DNA of 64,000 bases from Candidatus Nanopelagicales bacterium. GTDB taxonomy: Bacteria > Actinomycetota > Actinomycetes > S36-B12 > CAIYMF01. Of this stretch, positions 40,465-48,962 are shown piece by piece (the first letter of the stretch is position 1; every line of letters starts with the position of its first letter). The stretch lies in assembly GCA_017882705.1 (NCBI GenBank), contig JADGOZ010000059.1:1-64000 (forward strand), given 5' to 3'. Below the pieces are notes generated by a model. It was not told where the DNA came from, searched no databases, and was given only the letters and a program-made list of their open reading frames with translations. The translations under genes were made by a program, and so were the position numbers.

Positions 40465-41172
40465 GTGACCGACGCCTCGCCCCCGACCGCGCCCCGCACC
40501 GCACGCGAGCGGGCCCGCGCGGAGCTGACCCGCGAGATCGTCGACACCGCGCGCACCCACCTCGCGGCCGACGGCGCGGCCGGGCTGTCGCTGCGCGCCG
40601 TCGCGCGCGACCTCGGCATGGTGAGCAGCGCCGTCTACCGCTACTTCCCCAGCCGTGACGACCTGCTCACCCGGCTGATCATCGACGCCTACGACGCGCT
40701 CGGCGACGCCGCCGAGACGGCCGAGGCCGAGGTGAGGCGGACGGACCTGCGCGGCCGCTGGATGGCCATCGCCCACGGCGCACGCGACTGGGCGCTCGCG
40801 CACCCCCAGGAGTGGTCGCTGATCTACGGCTCGCCGGTGCCCGGCTACGTCGCCCCCGCCGACACGATCGGTCCGGCCAGCCGCACGACCACCCTGCTCA
40901 TCACGATCCTCGCCGACCTGCAGGCCCAGGGCGGCGTGTCCGATCCGCAGAAGGTCGGCCGCCTCGTCCGCGCGGCGATGACCCCGATCCGGGCCGCCGT
41001 GCCCGAGCAGGTCCCGGACGACCTGATCGTCCGGGGACTGATGGCCTGGACCGAGCTGATCGGGACGATCTCGCTCGAGATCAACGGCCAGTTCCACAAC
41101 GTCATCGACGACATGAGCGAGTACTTCGACCACGTCATGAACCGGATCGCCGGCGTCCTCGAGCTCGGCTGA
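40465..41172 (+). CDS. TetR/AcrR family transcriptional regulator
   Basis: ADGAAGLSLRAVARDLGMVSSAVYRYFPSRDDLLTRLI; GTG start. Confidence 0.93.
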   Translation: MTDASPPTAPRTARERARAELTREIVDTARTHLAADGAAGLSLRAVARDLGMVSSAVYRYFPSRDDLLTRLIIDAYDALGDAAETAEAEVRRTDLRGRWMAIAHGARDWALAHPQEWSLIYGSPVPGYVAPADTIGPASRTTTLLITILADLQAQGGVSDPQKVGRLVRAAMTPIRAAVPEQVPDDLIVRGLMAWTELIGTISLEINGQFHNVIDDMSEYFDHVMNRIAGVLELG

Positions 41173-41222
41173 CAGGGCTGCGCGCCTCTCCGCATCGCGA
41201 CGAGGAGGCGCCCTGCCGCCGC

Positions 41223-42425
41223 ATGCGTGATGATCGACCGGTGCCCCGCATCCTCACGATCCTCGGCTCGGGCGAGACCAGCCCGACGATGGTCACCCCC
41301 CACCAGCGCACGTTCGCCCGGCTGGGGAGCGACGTTCGTGCCGTGCTCCTGGACTCGCCGTACGGCTTCCAGGAGAACGCCGACGAGCTGACCGAGAAGG
41401 CCCAGCAGTTCTTCCGCGAGAGCGTCGGGCGCGAGGTCGAGGCGGTCACGTTCCGCAGCACTCCTCCCGCGGACTCCGTCGCGCACGCGTTCGAGATGGC
41501 GCGGCTCCGCGCCGCCGACTGGGTCTTCGCCGGCCCGGGATCACCGTCGTACGCCCTGCGCACCTGGGCCGGGAGCGCCGTGCCGGAGGCTCTGCACGCC
41601 CGCCTGGCCGACGGCGGCGCGGTGACGTTCGCCTCCGCCGCGGCACTCACGCTCGGGCTCGTGACCATCCCGGTCTACGAGGTCTACAAGGTCGGCGAGG
41701 ACCCGCACTGGCTCGAGGGCCTCGATGTCGTCGGCCGCGCGACCGGCCTGCGTGCGGCGGTCGTCCCGCACTGGAACAACGCCGAGGGCGGCACGCACGA
41801 CACGCGCTTCTGCTGGCAGGGCGAGCGTCGGCTCAAGGTCCTCGAGTCGCTCCTCCCCGACGACGCGTTCGTCCTCGGCGTCGACGAGCACACGGGTCTC
41901 GTCATCGACCTCGACAGCGGGGCGTGCGAGGTCGTGGGGCGCGGCACGGTGGTCGTGCGGGTGCAGGGCGACGAGTGGGTCGTGCCCACCGGCGAGACCA
42001 TCTCGCTCGAGCAGATCGCCGAGCACGGCCGAGGCTCCGGTGCGGCGACGCCGGAGCCGGTGCTGGTGCTGGTGCCCGATCCGGCGCTGATCCTCCCGGA
42101 CGCGGCCATCGACGACGCGCTGGCGACGGGCGACGTCACGACGCCGCTGGCCCTGATCCTCGACGCGCTGCAGGATGACGACATGCCGGCCGAGGGTCGC
42201 CAGTGGGTGAGGTCGAGGATCGCGCGGGTGATGACGTCGATCGAGGAGCCGGTCGACGTCACCGACACGGTCCGGCCGCTCGTGGACGTGCTGCTCGAGC
42301 TGCGGGCGCAGGCGCGGGCCGAGAAGCGCTGGGCCGAGAGCGACACGATCCGGGACGGGCTCGCCGCCGCCGGAATCGAGGTCAGGGACACACCCGATGG
42401 GGTCGAGTGGGAGGTACGCCGATGA
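41223..42425 (+). CDS. Peptidase S51-like (Type 1 GATase-fold) protein fused to CysRS/YqeB-like C-terminal domain
   Basis: N-terminal RILTILGSGETSPTM, FAGPGSPSYALRTW, VVPHWNNAEGG; C-terminal LVDVLLELRAQARAEKRWAESDTIRDGLAAAGIEVRDTPDGVEWEVR. Alternative start GTG 41241. Confidence 0.8.
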   Translation: MRDDRPVPRILTILGSGETSPTMVTPHQRTFARLGSDVRAVLLDSPYGFQENADELTEKAQQFFRESVGREVEAVTFRSTPPADSVAHAFEMARLRAADWVFAGPGSPSYALRTWAGSAVPEALHARLADGGAVTFASAAALTLGLVTIPVYEVYKVGEDPHWLEGLDVVGRATGLRAAVVPHWNNAEGGTHDTRFCWQGERRLKVLESLLPDDAFVLGVDEHTGLVIDLDSGACEVVGRGTVVVRVQGDEWVVPTGETISLEQIAEHGRGSGAATPEPVLVLVPDPALILPDAAIDDALATGDVTTPLALILDALQDDDMPAEGRQWVRSRIARVMTSIEEPVDVTDTVRPLVDVLLELRAQARAEKRWAESDTIRDGLAAAGIEVRDTPDGVEWEVRR

Positions 42426-43129
42426 GCACCGCACCTGTCGCACTCGTGGGGTCCGGCGAGTACCTCCCGGTCATGACCGAGATCGAGCGGGCGCTGATCG
42501 CCGGGCGGCCGGCGCGCTACGTGCAGCTCGCCACCGCGGCCGCGCCCGAGGGCGACGACTCGCTGGCACGCTGGCACCGGCTCGGCCGGGAGCAGGCCGA
42601 GCGGCTCGGCGCGGAGCAGGTCGTCGTCGACGTCCGCACCCGCGCGGACGCGGAGTCCCAGAACTGGGCGGACGCCATCAAGGACGCCGGGCTCATCTAC
42701 CTGTCCGGAGGCAACCCGGCGTTCCTCGCGGAGACGCTGCGCGGCACGGCGGTGTGGCACGCGATCGTCTCCGCGCACGAGCAGGGCGCCGCGCTCGCCG
42801 GCTGCAGCGCCGGCGCGATGGCGCTGTCGGACTGGGCGCCGCGCATGCGCGACCTCGTGCACCCGAACCAGCCCACCGGGCTGCGCCTCGTGCAGCAGGT
42901 GCGCGTCATCCCGCACTTCGACAAGATGCTCGGCTGGATGCCGGACATGCTGCGCAACGCGCTGCTGCACAAGCCCGAGGGCACGACGCTCATCGGCATC
43001 GACGAGGACACCGCGCTCGTGAGCCTTGGCCACGGCGAGTGGGAGGTGCAGGGCCGTCAGTCGGTGTGGGTGCTCGGCCCGGGCTCCCGCGTCGAGCACC
43101 CGTCCGGCGCCCGCCTCACGCTCCCCTGA
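42422..43129 (+). CDS. Peptidase S51 / Type 1 glutamine amidotransferase-like protein
   Basis: ALVGSGEYLPVM, IYLSGGNPAFLAETLRG, AGCSAGAMALSDW nucleophile motif; 4-nt overlap with upstream paralogue. Confidence 0.87.
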   Translation: MSTAPVALVGSGEYLPVMTEIERALIAGRPARYVQLATAAAPEGDDSLARWHRLGREQAERLGAEQVVVDVRTRADAESQNWADAIKDAGLIYLSGGNPAFLAETLRGTAVWHAIVSAHEQGAALAGCSAGAMALSDWAPRMRDLVHPNQPTGLRLVQQVRVIPHFDKMLGWMPDMLRNALLHKPEGTTLIGIDEDTALVSLGHGEWEVQGRQSVWVLGPGSRVEHPSGARLTLP

Positions 43130-43183
43130 CGCACGTCACGACATCAGCGCGCCCCCAGGAGCTCGCCCGTGTCATGACATCGG

Positions 43184-44119
43184 CTACTCGGAGCGGCCCT
43201 TGTCGTCGTCCATCTCGCGCAGGAACGCCTCGAGCTGCGCGGCGATCTCGTCACCGCTGGGGATGGGCTCGTCGGCCATCGCGGACGCGTCGGCCATCTG
43301 CAGCGCCGACTCCGCTCCGCGTACGACGGCGTCGTACTGCTCCTCGAGCGCACGTACGGCCTCGACGTTCTCGGGGCTCGTCGACACTTGCTGGTCGATC
43401 TCGCGGTCGCTGTCGTCCGCGGCCACCGCCAGCGCGAGCAGGTCGACGTCGAGGTCGCCCGCGATGGCGGTCTCCTCGAGCAGCCGCAGCGAGGCGCGCG
43501 GGAACTCGACCTGGGTGAGGTAGTGCGGGACGTGCACGGCGAATCCCATCGCCTCGTGCCCCGCCGCGCCGAGGGCGAGCTCGAGGCCGCCGGCGAGATG
43601 GCCCGGCACCTCGATGGCGCCGACGAATGTCGGACGTCCCGACACCAGGCTCGGGTCGGTGGCGTGGGCGGTCACGCCCACGGGACGCGTGTGCGGTGCC
43701 GGCCACGGGATCGCGTTGAGCCCGATGGAGCGGCGTACGCCGAAGCGCTCGACGAGCTGCACGACGGCAGCGCCGAACGCCTGCCACGCGAAGTCGGGCT
43801 CGGGGCCGTGGAGCACGAGGAAGCCCTTGCCGCGCTTGTCCGTCACCTCGGTGAGCAGCAGCTCGGGGAACTCGATCGAGGCGTAGTGGTCGGTGTCGAA
43901 GACCATGCGCGGGCGGCGCGCGCGGTAGTCGTAGATCGCGTCCAGGTCGAACGTGGCGATCGTGCGGCTCTCGTGGGTGGCGAGCAGGTGACCCACGGCC
44001 AGCTGGCGGGCAGCACCGGCGTCGAGGAACCCGGACAGTGCGTGCACGAGGACCGGCGCGTCGAGGACGACGTCGTCGGTCACGATCTCGTACAGGCTCT
44101 CGGGCTGCATGGCCACCAT
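43184..44119 (-). CDS. PAC2 family (proteasome-assembly-chaperone-like) protein
   Basis: DAPVLVHALSGFLDAGAARQLAVGHLL, NAIPWPAPHTRPVGVTAHATDP; start may be ATG 44110. Confidence 0.87.
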   Translation of the reverse strand: MVAMQPESLYEIVTDDVVLDAPVLVHALSGFLDAGAARQLAVGHLLATHESRTIATFDLDAIYDYRARRPRMVFDTDHYASIEFPELLLTEVTDKRGKGFLVLHGPEPDFAWQAFGAAVVQLVERFGVRRSIGLNAIPWPAPHTRPVGVTAHATDPSLVSGRPTFVGAIEVPGHLAGGLELALGAAGHEAMGFAVHVPHYLTQVEFPRASLRLLEETAIAGDLDVDLLALAVAADDSDREIDQQVSTSPENVEAVRALEEQYDAVVRGAESALQMADASAMADEPIPSGDEIAAQLEAFLREMDDDKGRSE

Positions 44120-44227
44120 TCTCTCGCAGGAGGAACCTCGTCGGCGCTCCGAACGTCAGGCTCGTGGGCGTCCACCTGATAACGCCTCCGGCAGGTGCCG
44201 TGATTCCCGATCCGCAAGGATGCCCCC

Positions 44228-45025
44228 GTGACGACCGAGCCCGCCACCACGCCCGACGAGGCGTGGACACCCTCGATGCCCGACCGCGGCACGCTGCGCG
44301 CGGAGATGTGGCTGGTGCTGTGGGTCTCGATCGCGGCGACGGCGCTCAAGGCGACGCTCTCGCTCATCGACACCCTCACCAGCGGCGCCCCGATCAGCGG
44401 CCACACCTCTACGCTCGTCGGGACGTTCATCGTCGACCGGCAGTGGCTCGACATGCTCTACCAGGCGACGTTCATCGCCCTGCCGCTCGTCCCGGTGCTG
44501 CTCGTGATCCACCTGCTGCGCCGCAGCGGCGAGGGCCGTCAGGCGATCGGCCTCGACATGCGCAGCTGGCCGAGCGACCTCGCGAAGGGCGCCGTCCTCG
44601 CGGCAGTCCTCGGTGGCCTCGGTCTCGCCTTCTACCTGCTGGCCTTCAAGCTCGGGATGAACGTGCGCATCGCCGCCGTCACCGCCGACCGGCACTGGTG
44701 GACGCCGATCCTGCTCGTGGCCTCGGCGTCGTACAACGCCATCCTCGAAGAGGTCATCGTCCTGGCCTACTTCATCCACCGGGCCGCCCAGATCGGCTGG
44801 AAGCCGTGGCAGCAGGTCGGAAGCAGCGCCCTGCTCCGCGGCGCGTACCACCTCTACCAGGGCTTCGGCGGCTTCCTCGGCAACCTCGCGATGGGCACGG
44901 TCTTCGCGGTGCTCTACCGCCGCTGGGGCCGCGTGATGCCGTTCCTCTGGGCGCACCTGTTCATCGACGCGGTGGCCTTCCTCGGCTACTACTACCTCGG
45001 CGGCCACCTCTCCTGGCTGCCGTAG
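44228..45025 (+). CDS. CPBP family intramembrane metalloprotease (Abi/CAAX-like)
   Basis: YNAILEEVIVLAYFIHR (EE motif), LRGAYHLYQGFGGFLGNLAMG, WAHLFIDAVAF; GTG start. Confidence 0.88.
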   Translation: MTTEPATTPDEAWTPSMPDRGTLRAEMWLVLWVSIAATALKATLSLIDTLTSGAPISGHTSTLVGTFIVDRQWLDMLYQATFIALPLVPVLLVIHLLRRSGEGRQAIGLDMRSWPSDLAKGAVLAAVLGGLGLAFYLLAFKLGMNVRIAAVTADRHWWTPILLVASASYNAILEEVIVLAYFIHRAAQIGWKPWQQVGSSALLRGAYHLYQGFGGFLGNLAMGTVFAVLYRRWGRVMPFLWAHLFIDAVAFLGYYYLGGHLSWLP

Positions 45026-45207
45026 CCGGCGGCGCCGGCTGCGGGTTCCTCCTCGCTTCGGCACGGCTGCGTGCCGGTTCACCTCGGGCCGCGCCCCCGG
45101 CAACCCCGCGACACCCGGTCAGGGGCGATTCTCTCGGCGAAACCCTCGTGCGGTAGCGCCAGGAGGACGTACCGTCGTCCCACACGTGAGAGGAGGTGGT
45201 CCGATTC

Positions 45208-45246
45208 ATGAGTGAACATCGGATTCGTGAGGTGGCTGCCCGCTAG
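45208..45246 (+). other. Candidate 12-codon mini-ORF (MSEHRIREVAAR*) behind an extended Shine-Dalgarno sequence
   Basis: AGGAGGTGGTCC (45191-45202) is 11/12 identical to the anti-SD complement AGGAGGTGATCC, with the mismatch a permissible G.U; ATG 45208, TAG 45244-45246. Confidence 0.45.
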
Positions 45247-45305
45247 CCAGGACAGCCCGCTGACTGTGAGTCGCGTCCTTCCCGGCGCGAGTACCAGGCA
45301 GCCAC

Positions 45306-45382
45306 CGGACCCCCGGGTGTCGGCCCGTCCAGCCGATCCTCGCCCGTGTCACCGACACGGACGCGGCCCGCCCGGGGGTCTT
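45306..45382 (+). ncRNA. Candidate structured RNA (three-way-junction-like), strand inferred
   Basis: Closing stem GACCCCCGGG (45308-45317)/CCCGGGGGTC (45371-45380) perfect 10 bp; enclosed hairpins TCGGC-N7-GCCGA (45320-45336) and CCGTGTC-ACC-GACACGG (45344-45360). Confidence 0.5.
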
Positions 45383-45407
45383 CCACGTCCCGAGCGGGCA
45401 CCGGCGC

Positions 45408-46628
45408 CTACGGCGCGGAGCCGTTGCCCTGCTCGCTCAGCACGTCGACGATCGTCGTGAGGGCGGAGTCGAGGTCGTCCTCGCAGACCACGAGCGGCGG
45501 GGCGAAGCGGATCGTCCAGGTGTGCGTGTCCTTGGCGAGGATGCCGCGCGCGAGCAGCTCGAGGCTCACCTCGCGACCGGTGCGCCCGGTGCCGTCGAGC
45601 TCGATCGCCCACCACAGCCCGCTGCCGCGGATCTCCTTGACGCCTGGGAGGTTCGCGCCTCGGAGCGTCGCGAGCACGTGCTCGCCGAGCCGCTTCGAGC
45701 GCTCCTGCACCTCGCCGGTCTCGAGCAGCGCCACCACCGCGATGCCGACGGCCGCCGCGAGCGGGTTGCCGCCGAACGTGCTGCCGTGCTGGCCGGGCCG
45801 GATGACCGACAGGACGTCCCAGTCGGCCGTGACGGCCGAGACCGGGATGATGCCGCCGCCGAGCGCCTTGCCGAGGATCCGGACGTCGGGCTGCACGTCG
45901 ACGAGGTCGCACGCGAAGGTCGCTCCGGCGCGGCCTAGCCCGGCCTGGATCTCGTCGGCCACGAACAGCACGTTGCGCTCCGAGCACAGCGCTCGCGCCG
46001 CCCGGAGGAACCCGGTCGGCGGCAGCACCACGCCGGCCTCGCCCTGGATGGGCTCGACGAGGAACGCCACGGTGTTCTCGGTGATCGCTGCCGAGAGCGC
46101 ATCGATGTCGCCGTAGGGCACGGTCACGAAGCCGGGCGTGTAGGGCCCGTAGTGCTCGCGCGCCTCGGGGTCGTCGGAGAACGAGATGATCGTCGTGGTG
46201 CGGCCGTGGAAGTTCCCGGCGCACACGATGATCTCGGCCCGGTCGGCCGCGACGCCCTTCTTCTCGTAGCCCCACTTGCGCGAGAGCTTGAGCGCCGTCT
46301 CGACCGCTTCAGCCCCGGAGTTCATCGGGAGCACGGCGTCGTGCCGCGCCAGGCGCGCGAGCGCGGAGCAGAACTCGCCGAGCTGGTCGTTGTGGAAGGC
46401 ACGGCTGGTGAGCGTGATCCGGTGCAGCTGCGCCTCGGCGGCAGCGATGAGCACGGCGTTGCTGTGGCCGAAGTTGATCGCGGAGTAGGCGGAGAGCATG
46501 TCGAGGTAGCGACGGCCCTCGATGTCGGTGACCCACGCGCCGTCGCCCTCGTGGATGACCACGGGCAGCGGGTGGTAGTTGTGCGCGCAGTGCTCGTGCT
46601 CGAAGGCGATCGCCTGGTCCGTGCTCAC
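45408..46628 (-). CDS. rocD: Ornithine--oxo-acid transaminase
   Basis: HNYHPLPVVIHEGDGAWVTDIEGRRYLDMLSAYSAINFGHSN, PIQGEAGVVLPP, GKALGGGIIPVSAV; GTG start. Confidence 0.94.
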   Translation of the reverse strand: MSTDQAIAFEHEHCAHNYHPLPVVIHEGDGAWVTDIEGRRYLDMLSAYSAINFGHSNAVLIAAAEAQLHRITLTSRAFHNDQLGEFCSALARLARHDAVLPMNSGAEAVETALKLSRKWGYEKKGVAADRAEIIVCAGNFHGRTTTIISFSDDPEAREHYGPYTPGFVTVPYGDIDALSAAITENTVAFLVEPIQGEAGVVLPPTGFLRAARALCSERNVLFVADEIQAGLGRAGATFACDLVDVQPDVRILGKALGGGIIPVSAVTADWDVLSVIRPGQHGSTFGGNPLAAAVGIAVVALLETGEVQERSKRLGEHVLATLRGANLPGVKEIRGSGLWWAIELDGTGRTGREVSLELLARGILAKDTHTWTIRFAPPLVVCEDDLDSALTTIVDVLSEQGNGSAP

Positions 46629-46737
46629 AGTTCCTCCTGTCGGCGGCACACCGGCGGGCCGCCCGGGGACACGGTGCCACGTCGGGCCCGGCGCAGGAAA
46701 GCCGAACCACCGGAGCGCTATGCGCGGGATCACACCG

Positions 46738-46802
46738 AACTGATTCGTCGGTCAGCAACCGGAGCGGATACAGTTCTCCTGTTACTGACTCACCAGTCAG
46801 TA
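46738..46802. promoter_or_regulatory. Candidate operator pair in the rocD / PQ-loop divergent region
   Basis: TACTGACT-CACC-AGTCAGTA (46783-46802, perfect 8-bp arms) plus a degenerate copy AACTGATTCGTCGGTCAGCA (46738-46757), 45 bp centre to centre. Confidence 0.55.
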
Positions 46803-46885
46803 GCGGGAGCGGGCCGTCCGATCTGCGGGGCGGCTCGAAGCACGTCCGGAGCAGGTCCGGGCACCTGATGCCGAAGGAGGCAGCC

Positions 46886-47521
46886 ATGTCGAACGACCTT
46901 CTCGTGATCGTCACGGGTGCTGCCACGGCGACCCTGGCACTGGCCTTCGGCCTCCCCCAGTTCTTCCGCGTACGGCGGACCGGCTCGGTCGCCGGAGTCT
47001 CCCTGCCGAGCGTGACGAACACCCTCGTGTCCACGACCGCCTGGCTGTTCTACGGCCTGCACCTGCAGGACTTCTGGGTCACGCTGACCTCCGTCGTGGG
47101 GCTGCCGTCGCTCGTCGCGACGTTCGTCGCGATCGTCCGCCGCAGCGACGACCGATCCGGCATGTGGCTGCCCCTCGGCTGGGCCGCCCTGCTCGCCGCC
47201 ACCGCGACCGCGACGCCGTGGGCACCCGCGCTGTTCCCGACCGTGCTCGGGGGGTCCGCGCTCTGGTACGTCACGCCCGCTGCCGTCACCGCGTGGCGCA
47301 GCGCCGACGTGTCAGGGATCGCCTCCGGCACCTGGCTGCTGCTCGGCATCGACGGCCTGGTGGCCGGCGCCTACGGCGTCGCAGCCGGCGTGACGGCTTA
47401 TCTGGTCTACGCCTCCATCGCCGTCCTCGGCGCGCTCGTGGTGCTCGCCCGCGTCTACTGGCGCTGGGTCCCCGAGTGTGGCGAGTGCGCGCCGATCACC
47501 GGCTGCACCTGCACCGCCTGA
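46886..47521 (+). CDS. PQ-loop/SemiSWEET-like membrane protein with two repeats
   Basis: FGLPQFFRVRRTGSVAGVSLPSVTNTLVSTTAWLFYGL repeated in diverged form as VTPAAVTAWRSADVSGIASGTWLLLGIDGLVAGAYG; Cys-rich C-terminus. Longer start at 46868 possible. Confidence 0.8.
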   Translation: MSNDLLVIVTGAATATLALAFGLPQFFRVRRTGSVAGVSLPSVTNTLVSTTAWLFYGLHLQDFWVTLTSVVGLPSLVATFVAIVRRSDDRSGMWLPLGWAALLAATATATPWAPALFPTVLGGSALWYVTPAAVTAWRSADVSGIASGTWLLLGIDGLVAGAYGVAAGVTAYLVYASIAVLGALVVLARVYWRWVPECGECAPITGCTCTA

Positions 47522-47624
47522 CCCGGCCCTCGGAGCCGCACGAGGTCGCCTAGGCTGCGGATCGCCACCCGGCGGGCGAGGGCGCTCCGGCCCGTCGCTG
47601 CGCCGCGAGCCGAGGAGAGGTCCC

Positions 47625-48962
47625 ATGCCCGAGCGTCCGCTGACGATCCTGTTCATGCCCGAGTCGGCGTACGGCCCGACGAACCAGTGCGTCGGCCTCG
47701 GCAACGTGCTGCTCGGCCGTGGTCACCGCGTCGTCTTCGCCGCCGAGGCGTCGTGGAAGGGCAAGCTCGCTCCGCTCGGGTTCGAGGAGGACCTCGTCGA
47801 CCTCGCGCCCGCGCCCGAGGCCGACGACACCGACCAGGATCCCGGGGCGTTCTGGAAGGAGTTCATCCGCGACACCGCGCCGGAGTTCCGCAAGCCCACG
47901 GTCGAGCAGCTCGAGACGTTCATGCTGCCCACCTGGCAGGCGCTCATCGACGGCGCGCAGTTCTGCGAGCCGCAGCTGCGCGAGATCATCGCCCGGGTGA
48001 AGCCGGACGTCATCGTCGAGGACAACGTCGTCGCGTTCCCCGCGCTGCTCACCTCGGGTGCGCCGTTCGTCCGGATCATGTCGTGCAACCCGCTCGAGGC
48101 TCCCGGCAGCGGGATCCCGCCGGCCTACTCCGGCCTCCCGGCCGACGACCGCTCCGAGTGGGCGTCCTTCCGCGCGGAGTACGACCGCACGCACCGCGGG
48201 CCGTGGGAGTCGTTCAACGCCTGGGTCGTCGCTCAGGGCGCTCCCCCGCTGCCCGACCTCGAGTTCGTGCACACGAGCGAGGCGGCCAACCTCTACGTGT
48301 TCCCCGAGGAGGCCGACTACACCGGTGCTCGCCCGCTCGACGCGACGTGGCACCGGCTGGACTCCAGCGTGCGCGAGACGGACGAGCACTACGTCGTGCC
48401 CGCGGAGGCGGCCGACCGCCCCGAGGGCAGCGCGCTGATCTACCTGTCCCTCGGATCGCTCGGCAGCGCCGACGTCGACCTGATGAAGCGCCTCGTCGAC
48501 GTGCTCGGCCGCACGCCGCACCGCTACATCGTGAGCAAGGGCCCGCAGGCGGGCGAGTACGAGCTGGCCGACAACATGGTCGGCGCGGAGTTCCTGCCGC
48601 AGACCACGGTCATCCCGCAGGTCGACGCCGTCATCACCCACGGTGGCAACAACACGACCACCGAGTCGCTCCACTTCGGCAAGCCGATGGTGCTGCTGCC
48701 GCTGTTCTGGGACCAGTACGACAACGCGCAGCGGATGGACGAGCTCGGGTTCGGCGTGCGTCTCGGGACCTACACGTTCACCGAGCACGACATGCACGCC
48801 GCGCTCGCAGTCGTGCTCGACCCGGCGAAGCGGGCCGAGCTCGCCGCCGTCGGCGCGCGGGTGCGCGCACGCGACGGCCTGCGCCGCGGGGCAGACGTGA
48901 TCGAGCAGGTGGCGCGCGCGCACGCCGAGGGCAGCACCTCCGAGGGCAGCGCGACCGCATGA
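47625..48962 (+). CDS. GT1/UGT-like glycosyltransferase
   Basis: LPQTTVIPQVDAVITHGGNNTTTESLHFGKPMVLLPLFWDQYDNAQRM. Confidence 0.92.
   Translation: MPERPLTILFMPESAYGPTNQCVGLGNVLLGRGHRVVFAAEASWKGKLAPLGFEEDLVDLAPAPEADDTDQDPGAFWKEFIRDTAPEFRKPTVEQLETFMLPTWQALIDGAQFCEPQLREIIARVKPDVIVEDNVVAFPALLTSGAPFVRIMSCNPLEAPGSGIPPAYSGLPADDRSEWASFRAEYDRTHRGPWESFNAWVVAQGAPPLPDLEFVHTSEAANLYVFPEEADYTGARPLDATWHRLDSSVRETDEHYVVPAEAADRPEGSALIYLSLGSLGSADVDLMKRLVDVLGRTPHRYIVSKGPQAGEYELADNMVGAEFLPQTTVIPQVDAVITHGGNNTTTESLHFGKPMVLLPLFWDQYDNAQRMDELGFGVRLGTYTFTEHDMHAALAVVLDPAKRAELAAVGARVRARDGLRRGADVIEQVARAHAEGSTSEGSATA

Noticed and set aside
43139-43195. Short direct repeat GTCACGACATCAGC / GTCATGACATCGGC downstream of the S51 gene
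   Set aside because: Only two imperfect 14-mers; not enough to support a functional element.
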